A DNA stretch of 64,000 nt from positions 883,001 through 947,000 of the forward strand of contig JADANN010000443.1 of NCBI GenBank assembly GCA_018806985.1, read 5' to 3'. A program made the translations under genes and the position numbers. This DNA is from Angiostrongylus vasorum. Lineage: Eukaryota > Nematoda > Chromadorea > Rhabditida > Metastrongylidae. Below, in pieces: positions 25,125 to 36,598 of this stretch (positions within the stretch are counted from its first letter, which is position 1; each line of letters begins with the position of its first letter). The notes below the pieces were generated by a model. That model made no database searches. It saw only the letters and a list, made by a program, of their open reading frames with translations, and had not been told where the DNA came from.

Positions 25125-25570
25125 TTTTGGGCCTTTCGGCGATTCGGATAACGTTTCGAAGTCTTCGTCTTTGTCAGAGTCGATGATCCGAGTCGATGGT
25201 CCACAGTCTTTCGTACACTCGATTCGGTTTCGTCGTCGCCGTATCAAGTCGAATCTTCTTCATTGGAACACTGCTCGAATGAGGCAACCTCACCTGGCGA
25301 TGTATTTTTAAACATGACCAGTTGCTGGTGCTAGCAATTTCTGGTTGAAAATGAACGAAGGAATAGAAAATGGTGAGTGTTTAGAAGAAACTGTTTGTAA
25401 TGCGAATGAGGATTTATGTATTAAGTCCTATCTGATGAGGTTCTGAAAGTGGCTGGCTAAATAGACTGCGTGTCAATATGACCTTCCAGGTTTTGAAAAA
25501 GGAGAAACCGCTGAAACGTCAGCTATTGTGAATGCATAAATGCCATAATAACAACCTCGTGGTTGCTCTT
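25125..25570. mobile_element. Penelope-like remnant, two opposed hammerhead-like blocks
   Basis: On the minus strand, 25125-25300 carries gtcagagtcgatgatccgag and its family context (a caaagacgaagacttcgaaac core in reverse). On the + strand, 25465-25530 carries ccttccaggttttgaaaaag and aaaccgctgaaacgtcagc. No reverse transcriptase frame lies between them, so this is a short non-autonomous or deleted copy. Confidence 0.55.
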
Positions 25571-26295
25571 CAAGAAACATAGTGAAGTAGCTTATTTTAA
25601 CTACAAAAGGGATGCTGGCACCATATCTAAAAAGTTTTCAGCTGCTACCCGCAGTCTACATGAATATGCGTCCGTACTGACGAGCTGGATTTAATACTAC
25701 TCAACAGAAGTAAACAATTTGCTGCTTACATCGTTCGGTTTCAAACGGTAAGAACAAGGATGTGTTCGCATCGTGATGAGCAATGCTACGTGAGTAAGGG
25801 GAATCTGCAACGGAAATTTACTCAGAGCTGACCAATTCATGATTGTGTTTCGACACAGTTTTCGTTTTATTGGGAGTTTCCAGTACTCCTTATAGGTATA
25901 TTTTTCTCAAATCGATATAGAGCGTGAAAGTTCCAACGACGCAAACTAGTAAAATATCATATGTCACATTTTCTGTGACACTAAAATCTACCTACACAAT
26001 TACAACGGACATCGTTTCTCGCACAAGAAAAAAATGCTCATCCAGTTCGCGAACTGTTGGACAAAGACGAACAGTTCCAAGAGAGATAAAGTCTTTTCCA
26101 GCGAGCTGCGAAACAAGTGTGGGTACGAGAATAGGAAGGACGAAACATACGCTCGGTTGGCATCATCACGGCTATAATAGAGATGATATTAGGTAGAATC
26201 GTACTGACGTAGCAGCATCTTATATTTGCATACACTATGAATTCGTGTACTTACGGATTTCAGGTAGGTACGTGGTGAGCGCGCCAAGGGACGTG

Positions 26296-26575
26296 TGTGG
26301 TGCAGTGGTCGGAGGCGTCCTGCAACACACACGTGGAATTGATCCCCGCACCCATGGCCCACCAATCCTTCCATCCCTCCGGGGTCGGCAAATTGATACC
26401 AGACTTGTCTGGGAGGATAACAGCACTGGCTCGTTAGATCGATGGGCCACCCCGAGTCATTGTAGAGGCCAGATATGCATTCAATCACCTCCAAACGATG
26501 CTTAAAGAAGTTGGATGCATGGCTCGTCCCTCAGGGATTTATCAACGCTGAGAACTTTATCCTTTCATCCTTTAC
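26296..26575 (+). repeat. SINE family A, full-length
   Basis: Head tgtgtggtgcagtggtcgga (A box TGGTGCAGTGG), B-box region gtggaattgatccccg, core with accagacttgtctgggagga, 3' block agatatgcattcaatcacct, tail ctttatcctttcatccttta. One of the best full copies in the window. Confidence 0.9.
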
Positions 26576-26719
26576 GCCGAGACCGATAAATTGACTAAAC
26601 AGAAGCTTATTTGAGCTCTTATTATTCAAGAAGTGGACTCATCATGCATAGGAATCAGGGTGACAGGTATAACAATTAGACTTGTCTATACTACGTTTTT
26701 CGTCAATACAGTAGTAATA

Positions 26720-26905
26720 TAAGCATGAAGGGTGAAGCGATCAACGTTAGTCAGTTCTCGAAGGATGCGGCATGCATTCGAATTCATCAAGTTTCGTAAA
26801 AGTGAGTGTATTTGACCCATACAATGACTTTTGATAGCGTACTGATGTATCGAGTCATTGCTCCTATCCTCAAAAAAAGTCCTGCACCAATTTGCCTACA
26901 ACAGA
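26720..26905 (-). repeat. SINE family A, 3' half
   Basis: Reverse copy lacking the tRNA head: catgaagggtgaagcg tail region, gatgcggcatgcattcgaat, and a core remnant reading gtcctgcaccaatttgcc. Confidence 0.65.
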
Positions 26906-27257
26906 GGGGTGAAAGATTTGGTGGACATGGAACGTAGGATCCTTTATTCCTTACTGTAAACACAGTAAAGATAATCAGATAAGGCGGCATTATCTTCCCA
27001 AACCGTTCACAAGCTCATTCCAACGAATAGCTTTATTACTCGAATAGTTGGACAAATACTTCAATCTTCAGTTCGGCCAGTCTGCCCTGTGCAAGGATAA
27101 ATGGACAACAATTGACTTTGATGTCTAAGTGTTAACGAGTTTTGTCTGCTCTGATCTCAGATCTGTATTCAATGTGACCTGCTTCAAAAACAGTGCATGG
27201 TGAAATTGATTAAGATATTAGAAAAATAATATGAAACTCTGGACAGTTCAATGCTGT

Positions 27258-27545
27258 TTGAGGGCTCGTGTAGCGCAGTGGTCTGAGGAGCCCTGCAACA
27301 CACACGTGGAATCCATCCTTCCGCCCTAGGCTCACCATGCCTTACTACCCTGGGATCGGCAAATTGGTACCAGACTTGTCTGTCTGGGAGGAGAGCAGCA
27401 CTGGCTCAGTACATCGGTAGGCCATGGCGGGTCATTGTAAAGGCCAGATATGCATTCATTCACCTCCAAACGATGTTTAATGAAGTCGAGTGCATGGCGC
27501 ATCCCTAAGGGATTGATCAACGCCGAGAGCTTAGTCCTTTTAGCT
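27258..27545 (+). repeat. SINE family A, full-length
   Basis: Head ctcgtgtagcgcagtggtct with A box TAGCGCAGTGG, then cacacacgtggaatccatcc, core accagacttgtctgtctgg (a 4-base tandem duplication), 3' block, and a short tagtccttttag tail. Confidence 0.88.
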
Positions 27546-27559
27546 TTATAATGCTCTTT

Positions 27560-28977
27560 TAACAAATGTTATGGTTTTCGAGCTTTAACACGGTTAAATT
27601 TCAACATTTCATGGTAAAGGCGATAATTTGACTTTTTTCACTGTCATTTACCCAGCATTACGTTCTTATTTGATGTAACATCTGGCAATGATGGATTAGA
27701 TGACACCTTGCACTTTTTTACTTTCAGTCCTTCTTGTCATAAATAAATCATTCACGAGCCATCCGTCCCATCGATATGTTTCATCTTTCATAGAAACTCC
27801 AACTTGAATCCTATTTCATTCCACTTATGTCTTATGTGATACAAATCTGGAATGGATAGTTTCCGATTACTAGGTTTTCTCGAATGAGAACTTCTAAACG
27901 TGCACGATTTCACTGACATTTTAAACTCATTACAATGTCAGATCTTTTATCCGCGAATCTCTACTGAGTTCATTTTTCTCATTCATCTTGTCGGCAGACT
28001 ACCACCATGGAGTTTTCATAGAGGTTGTTGTACTCAAATAATTTTAATAGAAAGCGAGTATTAGCGCCTTTAGCACTTTTCCCATCTGACAGCTGTTACT
28101 TGTCTTTCTTCTCTGCAGTTCCAAATTCCATATGTCCTGACAACGGGCACTCGTCGGATGATGTCCTTCTGAAGGAGATTTCTTACTTTACGACTGGGTT
28201 TCTTTTAGGACAACAGTGATTCTTTACATAGGTTTGATTTTTAGCGGAGGTTTTAAATGCACAAATATCAACATTTTCATACCGAACCTTTACTAAAAGT
28301 AGTCCAATGAACGCAGAGCTCAGGGAGACATTCGTAATTACTTCAAGCCAAAAACAGTGTAAAAAACACGAGAACAAAATTACACTTCGAGTCTCTGAGT
28401 GATTACCATTGCACTCTGGAAAAAGTTTACTGGTGTTCATTCGAGTGACTTGGTGATTAACAGGACTGCAGATGGCATTTCAAATGGAATGCATAGGTCT
28501 TCTTTTATTCGTTGTGCTGTGGCTTATTCAGGAAATCTTAGATTCGCTTCCATTTTTCCCGCAATTTTTTTTGGTACAAAGTCATTTATCCATTCTGCTT
28601 CTGGACAGAAAGCACCAAAGCTGGCTCATCTGGTCAAGTTGAAAAATATTTATTCAGAGCGAATATATCTTCTTCTTCTCACATGCCTCTTGGACTTTTT
28701 TCCTTGTTTCCATGGGAGATAGAAAAAGGGGCGTGTAGCTAAGACTGAGCGAAGTAATGGTGTCGAGAAGAAAGAGTGATGAGATATTAGGTTGTTGGGA
28801 ATTAACTGTAGGATTTCATCCTGTGTTCTTTAAAGTGGCTTATCTCAGCTCAGAACAAACTTCGTTATTCGAAATCAAAACAATTCGAATCTACAAGTTT
28901 CTATCTACAAAAGACGTTTATTTAATGCACTGAGCGGACCAAGCCAACTACACTACCTCTTGGAATTCTCTCAGCAA
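27560..28977. other. Gene-poor stretch with weak open frames
   Basis: A 107-codon + frame at 28399-28722 and an acceptor-preceded segment, ctctgcag at about 28119 leading to VPNSICPDNGHSSDD, could be exons. They do not link into a model and match no family I know. No repeats were recognised. Confidence 0.3.
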
Positions 28978-29240
28978 TTTGATACGAAACTTTTACGGAC
29001 AAGGCTCCATTCGTTCCACAAAGGAGGGTAATACTGTGTTGAGGAACCGGGAGCGATTTATTGGTGCTGTACTAGGACTCCAGGGAGATTCAACTCGACC
29101 AGCACCCAACACTCATAAGGGAGACAAAGGTTCAAGTAAACCCGGACCTAGTTGCAAAATCCGAGTGGCTTCCTGGATGAATATTGCAAGAAAACAAATC
29201 GAGTGAAAGAAGTGCTGGGCTCCGCATTGAGGGTCAGGTC
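28978..29240 (+). repeat. SINE family C, 3' portion
   Basis: Shared family C interior: gattcaactcgaccagc, then ttgcaagaaaacaaatcgag and gaaagaagtgctgggctccg. This 3' end is also present in the copies near 48.5 and 49.6 kb. Confidence 0.65.
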
Positions 29241-29999
29241 GTATAAATTAATCAAAGAAAGTGAAAACATCTGCTATAGAAATAATTTGAAAATATTGAT
29301 GTTTTTAGGTTTTAGATATACCCTGTTCTTCTTGAGATTAGTTCCAGTAAAAGGATAGTTACCACTTTGAGATTTGAGATTCTTAGAGTAATTAGCGAGG
29401 CAAGTTATTCCAAATACCGATCGGAAAGAATTACAATGTTGTACAGCTGGTCCGTGCTACTACTACCGTTTTTCTACCAGAGGGAAGAAAATATCTGAAT
29501 CCCAGCAAGATTTTCCTCCATTTCACCGACCATATTAATAAAATGACTTAGTGTCTTTCGAGATACCAAAAGAAGGTTTATGGACGAGGATTTTCAGGCG
29601 ATTGCTTTCGTACTAAGCTGGCAGCTTAATCAAATCAGATACGCAGCTTATTCTCTAGTTTCAATCTCACAAGACCCAAGTCTACATCGCGAAGAGTTCT
29701 TTTCGTCTATGACGTTTTCGCGTTTTGCTGAAATAATACGATGTACCAGGTTCGTGCCTTTTCGGGATTAATGGAAAAACGCTAGTCAGCATCTTCAACT
29801 GCAGTCAATTCATGCAATCATATCATATTACCAAACTCGTTACTTCCAGTTCTTCTGCGGTTGTATGACACTTCGTTCTGAAAATGTTATCAACCTGGTA
29901 TCTACTCAAGAAGAAAACACGGACTTGTTGAACAACGTCGAGCTTCATAGAAATTCAGACCTGGGAATTTCATTCTGAATTCTTGCATCATCAGATCGT

Positions 30000-30190
30000 T
30001 TGTATATAGATCTATTGATACGACGACGAAGATGCTACATCGAGAAGACAACGACTGTGGGCCATCGAACTAGCATCATCGACTTTGAAGAAGACGAACA
30101 AGTGGAAACGCAAGCCGAATAAACCTTTTTATCATCCTCGTGTCAGTTTAATAATCCAGAAACGTATTGATTGCCAATGCCAAGGTTAAA
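30000..30190 (+). repeat. Penelope-like terminal block, second subfamily
   Basis: Contains tttgaagaagacgaacaagt, then ggaaacgcaagccgaataaa and cctcgtgtcagtttaataat. This is the subfamily in which the helix II segment is GACG...CGTC and the distal end is an AACCTCGTGTTAGC-like run. Confidence 0.6.
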
Positions 30191-30520
30191 CGACGGTGGA
30201 TTTCAAAATATTGATTTGCTGTAGATTGCTTTCAATCCCCACTTGGTCTTCCACAATGAGTCCCTTCATTGTTTTTTAAATGCGTTTCCATTTAAATGCG
30301 GGCTTTTAATATTGGCGTAAATCTTCGCAAACCACCGATGGTTTATTGCATTCAGTTCTATCACATTGCACACAATGCATACGAATCTCTTTAACTCTTC
30401 AAACGACTTTAGCATGTAGTCGTTATAAAAACCGCAAACTCTCGTTTCTTTCTGTCATTTTATCATCTTCATCTCATCCTTCCATAAATGTTAGCGCTGA
30501 ATGAAATAGGAGAACGCGAC

Positions 30521-30560
30521 TAGCATAGCATAGCATAGCATAGCATAGCATAGCATAGCA
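30521..30560 (+). repeat. Pentanucleotide microsatellite (TAGCA)8
   Basis: Eight uninterrupted copies of TAGCA (tagcatagcatagca...) follow gaacgcgac. No coding frame is associated. Confidence 0.97.
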
Positions 30561-30689
30561 CACGCTCTGCAGTACTTTAAAAAAGCTTATGAAATGACAA
30601 TAATTTGATTCCGATGCAATTTCATTTTTTCAAGCAATCACATTGCATGGCTTTTCAATTGTTTACAATTCCTTATTTTTTCTTTACGT

Positions 30690-30790
30690 GCAGCACAGTA
30701 GCTAGAGGTGCCGTGCGAAACAGACGTGTTCTTGGGTTCGACCCTGCGCACTTAGCCCATTCTTACGCCAAGAAAAGTTTGATCTCCAAA
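30690..30790 (+). repeat. tRNA-derived SINE fragment
   Basis: cacagtagctagaggtgccg followed by ttgggttcgaccctgcgcac gives a tRNA-like spacing of A- and B-like boxes. The 3' body is lost or unrecognisable. Confidence 0.45.
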
Positions 30791-31103
30791 TCCTATGATA
30801 CGACGATTTTTTAAAAACCTTTCCATTAGCTGGAAAAAGTATCCTAACTATGAATTTTCAGTGCAGGCCCCGAAGCAGTTCACATTTTTTGAACTGTCGG
30901 ACTTCACAACTAATTTTTTTCTTTTTTTTCTTTCGGAAGGTACATCGACATTGTTGGACTGTACTGCGTAGGTTCATTTTTTAAAAAGGGTTACGAGTGG
31001 AAGGTCGAACTTCTCAGCTTTGCAGGTCCTGTTAAGGAGTGAACTTCCACTGATCACCTAAGAACACCTCTAAAGAGGTGCAACCTATTTAAGACGGTAC
31101 TTT

Positions 31104-31590
31104 ATTGGATTGTTATGCTAACACGAGGATAATAAAGAAGATTTTTTGGCTAGCGTTTTGATGTCTTCGTCTTTAGCAGAGCAGATGGTCCGAATCGTTG
31201 GCCCACAGTTGTTCGTCTTCTCGATGTGGTGTCTTCGTCGTCGGATCGAGCCGGATCCCTAATCAGTGGAGCACCACTCGAATGAGGCAACCGGATTGTT
31301 AAGATCTTTGATTGTTAGGTTTTCCTAGATTGTTATGCTAGCACAAGGGTGATAACGAAACGAAGGAAAAGAGTTGTCGAGTGAGACTGCCTCATTGGAG
31401 CGGTGCTACACTGAGGATGAGCCGTCTCAGTACGACGACAAAGACGCCACAGCGGAAAGATGAACAGCTGTAGACCATCGAGTCAGCTCTTCGGCTCCGA
31501 TGAAGAAGATGACGTTAAAACGTCAGCCGAACAAATTTTTTTATGAAACTCGCGTTAGCTTAACAATCCAAAAAGGTATTGATTATTACT
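31104..31590. mobile_element. Penelope-like element remnant as an inverted pair
   Basis: Left arm (31104-31297) and right arm (31389-31570) are reverse-complement relatives of about 190 bp, both with the second-subfamily core (gatgaagaagatgacgttaa on the right) and a common outer end (ttgttatgctaacacgagg). A short third copy of the outer end lies at 31329-31350. The centre is only about 90 bp, with no coding frame. Confidence 0.65.
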
Positions 31591-32191
31591 AGCTAGGTTA
31601 AATGACTGTCGCTTTGAAAATTATTTCGGACAGTGTTATATTGTTAGGAGATTAGAATCAAAGGAGAATTGTGCCCTAGAGCTAGAATAAAAGCGAGATA
31701 ATAATACATATTTTATGCTGTTTTTCGTGCTTAATAAAGTCGTTTAGAAAGTTTCTTGATGAACAAGGGTTTGCATAGCGTAGGGATTGGCCAGGGATTG
31801 TAACGCGTGGCTACAACGTCTTATTGAATTATGCGACTACACAGTGGTGTCCAAGAATCTTGAATAGACATGTCCTTCAGTTAAAAGTGTTAGATGGTAG
31901 TTCAATCACTACCAACAGCTCCTTTTGACTGACTTATTCAAGTAAATCTGTGCTTGGTAGCTGTACTTTTTCGTTGGAAGAAAAGGTCAGTTTTAATAGA
32001 ACCTTAATTTCGTTGGACTTAACGTTTGGATAAGTGTCTTTTCCTCTTAGCTGTATGGGTACATTTGTAACACTGAAAGGCAGAGTTCTCCATACCTACT
32101 AAAGTGTTTTAGAGATATTTTAAGAACCATCTTTCACTAAACACCGTTAAGAATTTTCTACATGATTGGGCTTTACATGAGGTTAGTATAA

Positions 32192-32530
32192 AACTTTTTA
32201 TTCGGCTGATGTTTCGGCGTCTTCACCTTCCTCTGCGCCGTGAAGCAATGTGCCTGCAAATGAAGTGCCTACTGTTGCAGGACTTATTGCCAGCAAAAAG
32301 ACGATCAAATTAGATGGCGGCAATAGATCATCATGCGTTTTGTATACAAAGGACACTGTCTAGTGAAGTTCCTCATTCGAACTGGGTTCCAGTTCAGCGC
32401 ATGCGACTCGATGGGACAACGAACTATCACATGGCGAGGCCGACTAGCTGTCCACCACCGGCTCCAATCAATCCGGCTCTGAAGAAAACGAAGACGTCGA
32501 AGCGTTAGCCGAGCAGAAATTTTTTAACAA
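32192..32530. mobile_element. Penelope-like remnant, inverted hammerhead-like blocks
   Basis: The left block on the minus strand (ttcggctgatgtttcggcgt) and the right block on the + strand (ggctctgaagaaaacgaaga, then cgtcgaagcgttagccgag) face each other about 240 bp apart. The outer flank aacaacctggtatcagctca matches the family end. Confidence 0.6.
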
Positions 32531-32800
32531 CCTGGTATCAGCTCAGTTATGTAGCAAATTGTTGTTCTAGAGATATTTTACATGCTTAATTTTTCCATAA
32601 TTCATCTATGACACACTGATTCGACAAAACAAATGTAGTTATTGGTTCGACCACGCACTCTCTGAGAACTAAGCATCTCATGGTTCCGGGATCGGCAAAT
32701 TAGTACCAGCTTTGATCGAAACGATAAAACAAATAGCTTAATAATCCCCTGCTTTCTTGATATGACTAAGTGAGGCTATTGCCATACTCTTTATCCATAA

Positions 32801-32880
32801 AAGCTGACGTTTCGGCTGATTTAGCCTTCTTCAGAGCCTGGAAGGGTCAAGTTGACTGCAATCTATTCAGTCAAAAAGCT
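32801..32880 (-). repeat. Penelope-like terminus with near-complete hammerhead-like core
   Basis: On the minus strand, 32840-32801 reads ggctctgaagaaggctaaat then cagccgaaacgtcagctt. Elements: flanking helix I (GGCT with AGCT/AGCC), CTGAAGA, helix II GGCT/AGCC, and GAAAC followed by GTC. An extra A sits between CTGAAGA and helix II. Confidence 0.65.
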
Positions 32881-32994
32881 CCAACAACCACAGCGGAAAA
32901 TTCACGAAATTAGCTCTCGGTCGAATTGGAAATTTTAGTTTCGGTAAGTTCTTCGCCAGCTGAAAATCGGCTTCTGGAATTATTGACTCAACAC

Positions 32995-33115
32995 ATCGGT
33001 TGGCCATTACAAGTCAGTCAAAGGTATAGACTAAGGCTATGTGCATTCAATCAGCTTTATGATGCTTAATGGCTTCGTATGCACGCCGCATTTCTATGGG
33101 ATTAGCCAATAAAGG
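32995..33115 (+). repeat. SINE family A, 3' fragment
   Basis: acacatcggttggccattac, then gtgcattcaatcagctttat and a gcatttctatgggattagcc end. The start of the + frame at 33069-33359 lies inside this fragment. Confidence 0.6.
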
Positions 33116-33119
33116 CGCT

Positions 33120-34400
33120 ATATACCAAACGCTTACCGTTGTCACCTTTAACCCTGTTAAGAATTGTGTATTTCGAACCAGCATCACCTATAACCTCACT
33201 ATCACGAGCACAGTCAAGTTGCCCATTCGACACTGCTCACTTGAACCAAATCAGACAGTCATAGTTACCTCTCCAAGTTTTTCCGTGTACATTGATGTTA
33301 CTGTTACTGTTAATGATTTACTGTTTACGAGCTGTGTGGTAAAATGTCAAACTGCTTAGCTTCAATTACTGTGGCAAGGTGATGAGCCCCACTCTTTGAA
33401 TTACAGTTTATTATGGGCTTTTCTGACACAAAAGGTGCAGCAGAACAAATTAAGTTTGTGATTTTTTTAAGTTGCAAATTCTATAAAAATTTAAACTATA
33501 TATTATTATACAAAATTTATCAAAGGACACTGCCGGGTGTGCTTGCCTCATTCGTGCTGTGTTCACTGAAGGAGATCCCTTTCGGTATGACAACGAAGAC
33601 GCCACATGGAGCTAACGAAGAACTGTGGACCACCAACACTAATCATCGGCTCTGATGTTGACGAAGACATCGAAACGTTAGCCGAAATGAACAATTTTTT
33701 CAACCTCGTTTAAGCTCCACAATTTAAAGACATGTTTATTATGGGCTTTTCGTTGGAAATTTTCCACAGTTGCTACTGACTTCTCTGTTTTGCGGAACTT
33801 GGCAAAGAGTCTAGATTGTGTAATTCTTACTTAATCGGATTTGCTGACGGCATGAATTACACGGTCGGAAGCACACCCATCAACCGTTTCTCTTTCTCGT
33901 CAGCCACGTCAATTAGGGTAATCTACTTCGTTGATGGTGGCATTCGTCAATTTTTTCTTCGTTTTTTTGAGCGACTTTTATCTAGTGTCGCAGAATTGCA
34001 ATCCACCCCCGCCCTGCAGCTGGCTGATATCGTCTTCGAGCGCGTTAGCCCATCATGTTTTTGGTATTATATACATTACCCTGGAGAGATCCCATCCTTT
34101 TTTATAGCCTCCGGTTGCATTTCAGTAGATCCTATAAAGATAAATGTGAGGTGTCCGAAATCCGCTATATATAGTCACTACAGTGGCAGATGAAAACATT
34201 GGCCTTTTTTTCGATTTGATCCTGTTTTTTCTTAAGTGTTATGGCAACTCGAGCTACTCTCATTTTGTTTTCCTTTTCCCTCTCTTCTAAGTCATTACCC
34301 AGATTTTCTGAGTAGAGGTTTGGAGAGACGATGCTATCTAGTGAGGCAAAATCTGCTAGCGATATTAATAATGTCATAGAAGTCTTTCTCTTTCACTTCA
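33120..34400 (+). other. Region with two + strand open frames and one Penelope-like block
   Basis: Frames at 33069-33359 and 33816-34193 are open for 96 and 125 codons and encode Cys- and Thr-rich peptides, but splice sites do not join them. A second-subfamily Penelope-like block (gctctgatgttgacgaagac) is at 33535-33725. I do not annotate a gene here. Confidence 0.3.
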
Positions 34401-35298
34401 GCGCTCTCATGTGCAGTTGATTTTTTAAAAAAAGAACGGGATAAAGTCTACCTGGCATGGATGGTAATCCAAATTTTTTGCCGAAGTGCTGGTGTTGGTT
34501 GAATTAAATCTTATTGTTATGTAGGACAAAACTTTAGGAAAATCTTATAGCAACTCTAAGCCGACAAACCGCAAAGTACTAAGAAAGTGCCGGAAGTTCT
34601 GTACCGTTCTTGGTTCTTTTTCAAGGGATTGTATGTAGTCCTTTATGAACTGCTGCAGCTGATAGGTTCCAGCTCTAAAGAACTGATGTATATGATGTAG
34701 TCTAACACTTATGTAAAATTTGTTGCTATCAGAGGAATTACTCAGCAATGTCATTCAGCATTCTAGTGAGAGTGAAAAATTCTACATGCGAAGGCCTTCT
34801 GGTGACACATGAAGAGCGGGTTTTTAAGTCGAAATGTGTCTAAGTCCTCGTCATCTTTTTTGAAGAAAGGGTCAGAGACGTTGGAGATGTGCTTCGAATC
34901 TCTTGACGATTGATGTCATCTTCCATATGTTCACGACACTCTCCCTACTGCATCACTGGTCTCCTCACTTTTCACACATTTTTTTCTCCTATGTCCATTC
35001 CTCACTCCATCCCGGTGACTTCTCATTGAATTTTAAATAAATGCATTAAGAACCTTCGGAATATTTATGGGTTTTCGTATAGTCATGTTAAGAAAAAATT
35101 ACATCGATATTTTCCTTTGAGTTTAAGAGGATTACTGTACTAGAGGTCCGTTTCAAAATAAACTGGTAGTGGATAGAACTCCAGCTGCTCTTTTCCGGAT
35201 GCTTTTCAACGTTGAGAAACATTGATATTTTTTTTCGTCTATGTTTAAATGACGATACAGTTAGTGCACAACAATTGCCATTTGTCCACTTTCAGAAA

Positions 35299-35417
35299 CC
35301 AACAACAGGATGCTTTGTGATGCCCATTCGACCCAACACTGACTTCACCAACTGTGTTGAATTTTTCTCCGATAAGAATTGCCAATTCTTCAGTAACTCA
35401 AGTAGCTCCCAACTACG
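35299..35417 (+). other. Ambiguous exon, open on both strands
   Basis: The + strand reads KPTTGCFVMPIRP between an actttcag acceptor and a CTAC/gtatgc donor. The minus strand over the same bases reads ELLELLKNWQFLSEKNSTQ. Splice signals exist for both. A similar + start, KSTADGCFSIPTD after a ttcag acceptor, occurs at about 39361, which slightly favours the + reading. Confidence 0.25.
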
Positions 35418-35504
35418 TATGCATTTTTAGGAGTTACAAGGTTACAGATAAGTTCAGCCTTTCTCGCCCAAAAGTTCTGCAACTAATCTGTCCTCGCGTT
35501 CTGC

Positions 35505-36339
35505 TTTCCTCTAGATTTTTTTTGGGCCAAAGGTTTCATGAATTTATCGCAAATTAAGCAAATTTGACATTCAACATTATGACCGAACAGATTGATGCCG
35601 CCATTAGCGGATACCATGACACCTGCTAGACGAAATAACATTTCTTCAGCCGGTTCGTTGCAATCCTTGGTTAACGAGAAAAAGCAATCAGCAGGGGTTT
35701 GAAAAAATTTTGTGTTTTCTTCGCAAATATAGGTGCATTGAGGTGGTCTTCGTTTCACTTAAATCCTCGCTATTAGGCCCGAGCTGTTCATTCAAAGAAA
35801 GGCGAAAGGTGAATGACGAAATTGTTTTCTTCCATTTATGATTCCACCATTTCGTACATGTATGATTCTGTCCCGAATGTATTAGGGATTCTGTCATCCA
35901 GGAAATTTCATGCCATTTCACCTCACATTGTCTGATTTTGGTTTCAAAAAACAAAGAGTCAAAGTGTCCCAAATGACATAGTCATACGGGCTCCTTGAAG
36001 CTTTGAAAAAGAAGTCGAAATGAAATTAAAAATCTTCTTGAGATTCCTCCGCTTTAGATGAGACCGGATGGCAAAGGTCGGTTTAGTTCCAGAAGAGAGA
36101 AAGAGAGTTAAAATCTTAGTTACTCTTTAAGCTCGGTGAGTTGTTGGTAAGCTGGTCTGTCGCTGTGATTTGCTGATTTTTTTTTCTTTGATTTGTCGAA
36201 CTTTGAGTTATCCATGCAATGTGTGGCATTAGAAACTCGTTGTACATCCCATCTGAAATCCACATCATTACACAATAGATGTGGCCACTTAGCGGGACAA
36301 AGGCACTCAATAGCGCTGCTTGCAGTTGTGAATTTCATC
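35505..36339 (-). CDS. Candidate cysteine-rich (secreted-type) gene, partial model
   Basis: The exon 36339-36202 begins with an ATG one base after an acceptor and contains ECLCPAKWPHLLC. Its phase matches the next exon, starting at 35931 after aaaatcag, with QCEVKWHEISWMTES and CTKWWNHKWKK. A further open segment at about 35758-35483 has CTYICEEN and CQICLICDKF before a stop. The third join is unresolved. I see no signal peptide, so secretion is only suggested by Cys spacing. The family is not recognised. Confidence 0.4.
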
Positions 36340-36598
36340 CTTAATTATTCTGGATCATGAAATTTATTGAAGAACGGGAATCCTTACACTCCCTGTCTGA
36401 TGAAGTTCCATAACGGCGATAAAATTTACGTTAACAGTTCTGCAAATACTTGACCGGATATTCCTTCGTATTGACATGTAGGTGTTGTTGATTGGGCAAA
36501 GTACTCATTGGCTTGCTTACCGTGACGAAGTAAGGTGTAGCATTTCATGTTTACTTTGGCCAACTTACTCCCTTTTCGCCTAAAGTAGCTGCGTTACA

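Noticed and set aside
26038..26505. Several 65-101 codon frames on both strands
   Set aside because: Those from 26235 to 26505 lie in SINE A; the same peptides recur at other A copies. The rest has no splice partners.
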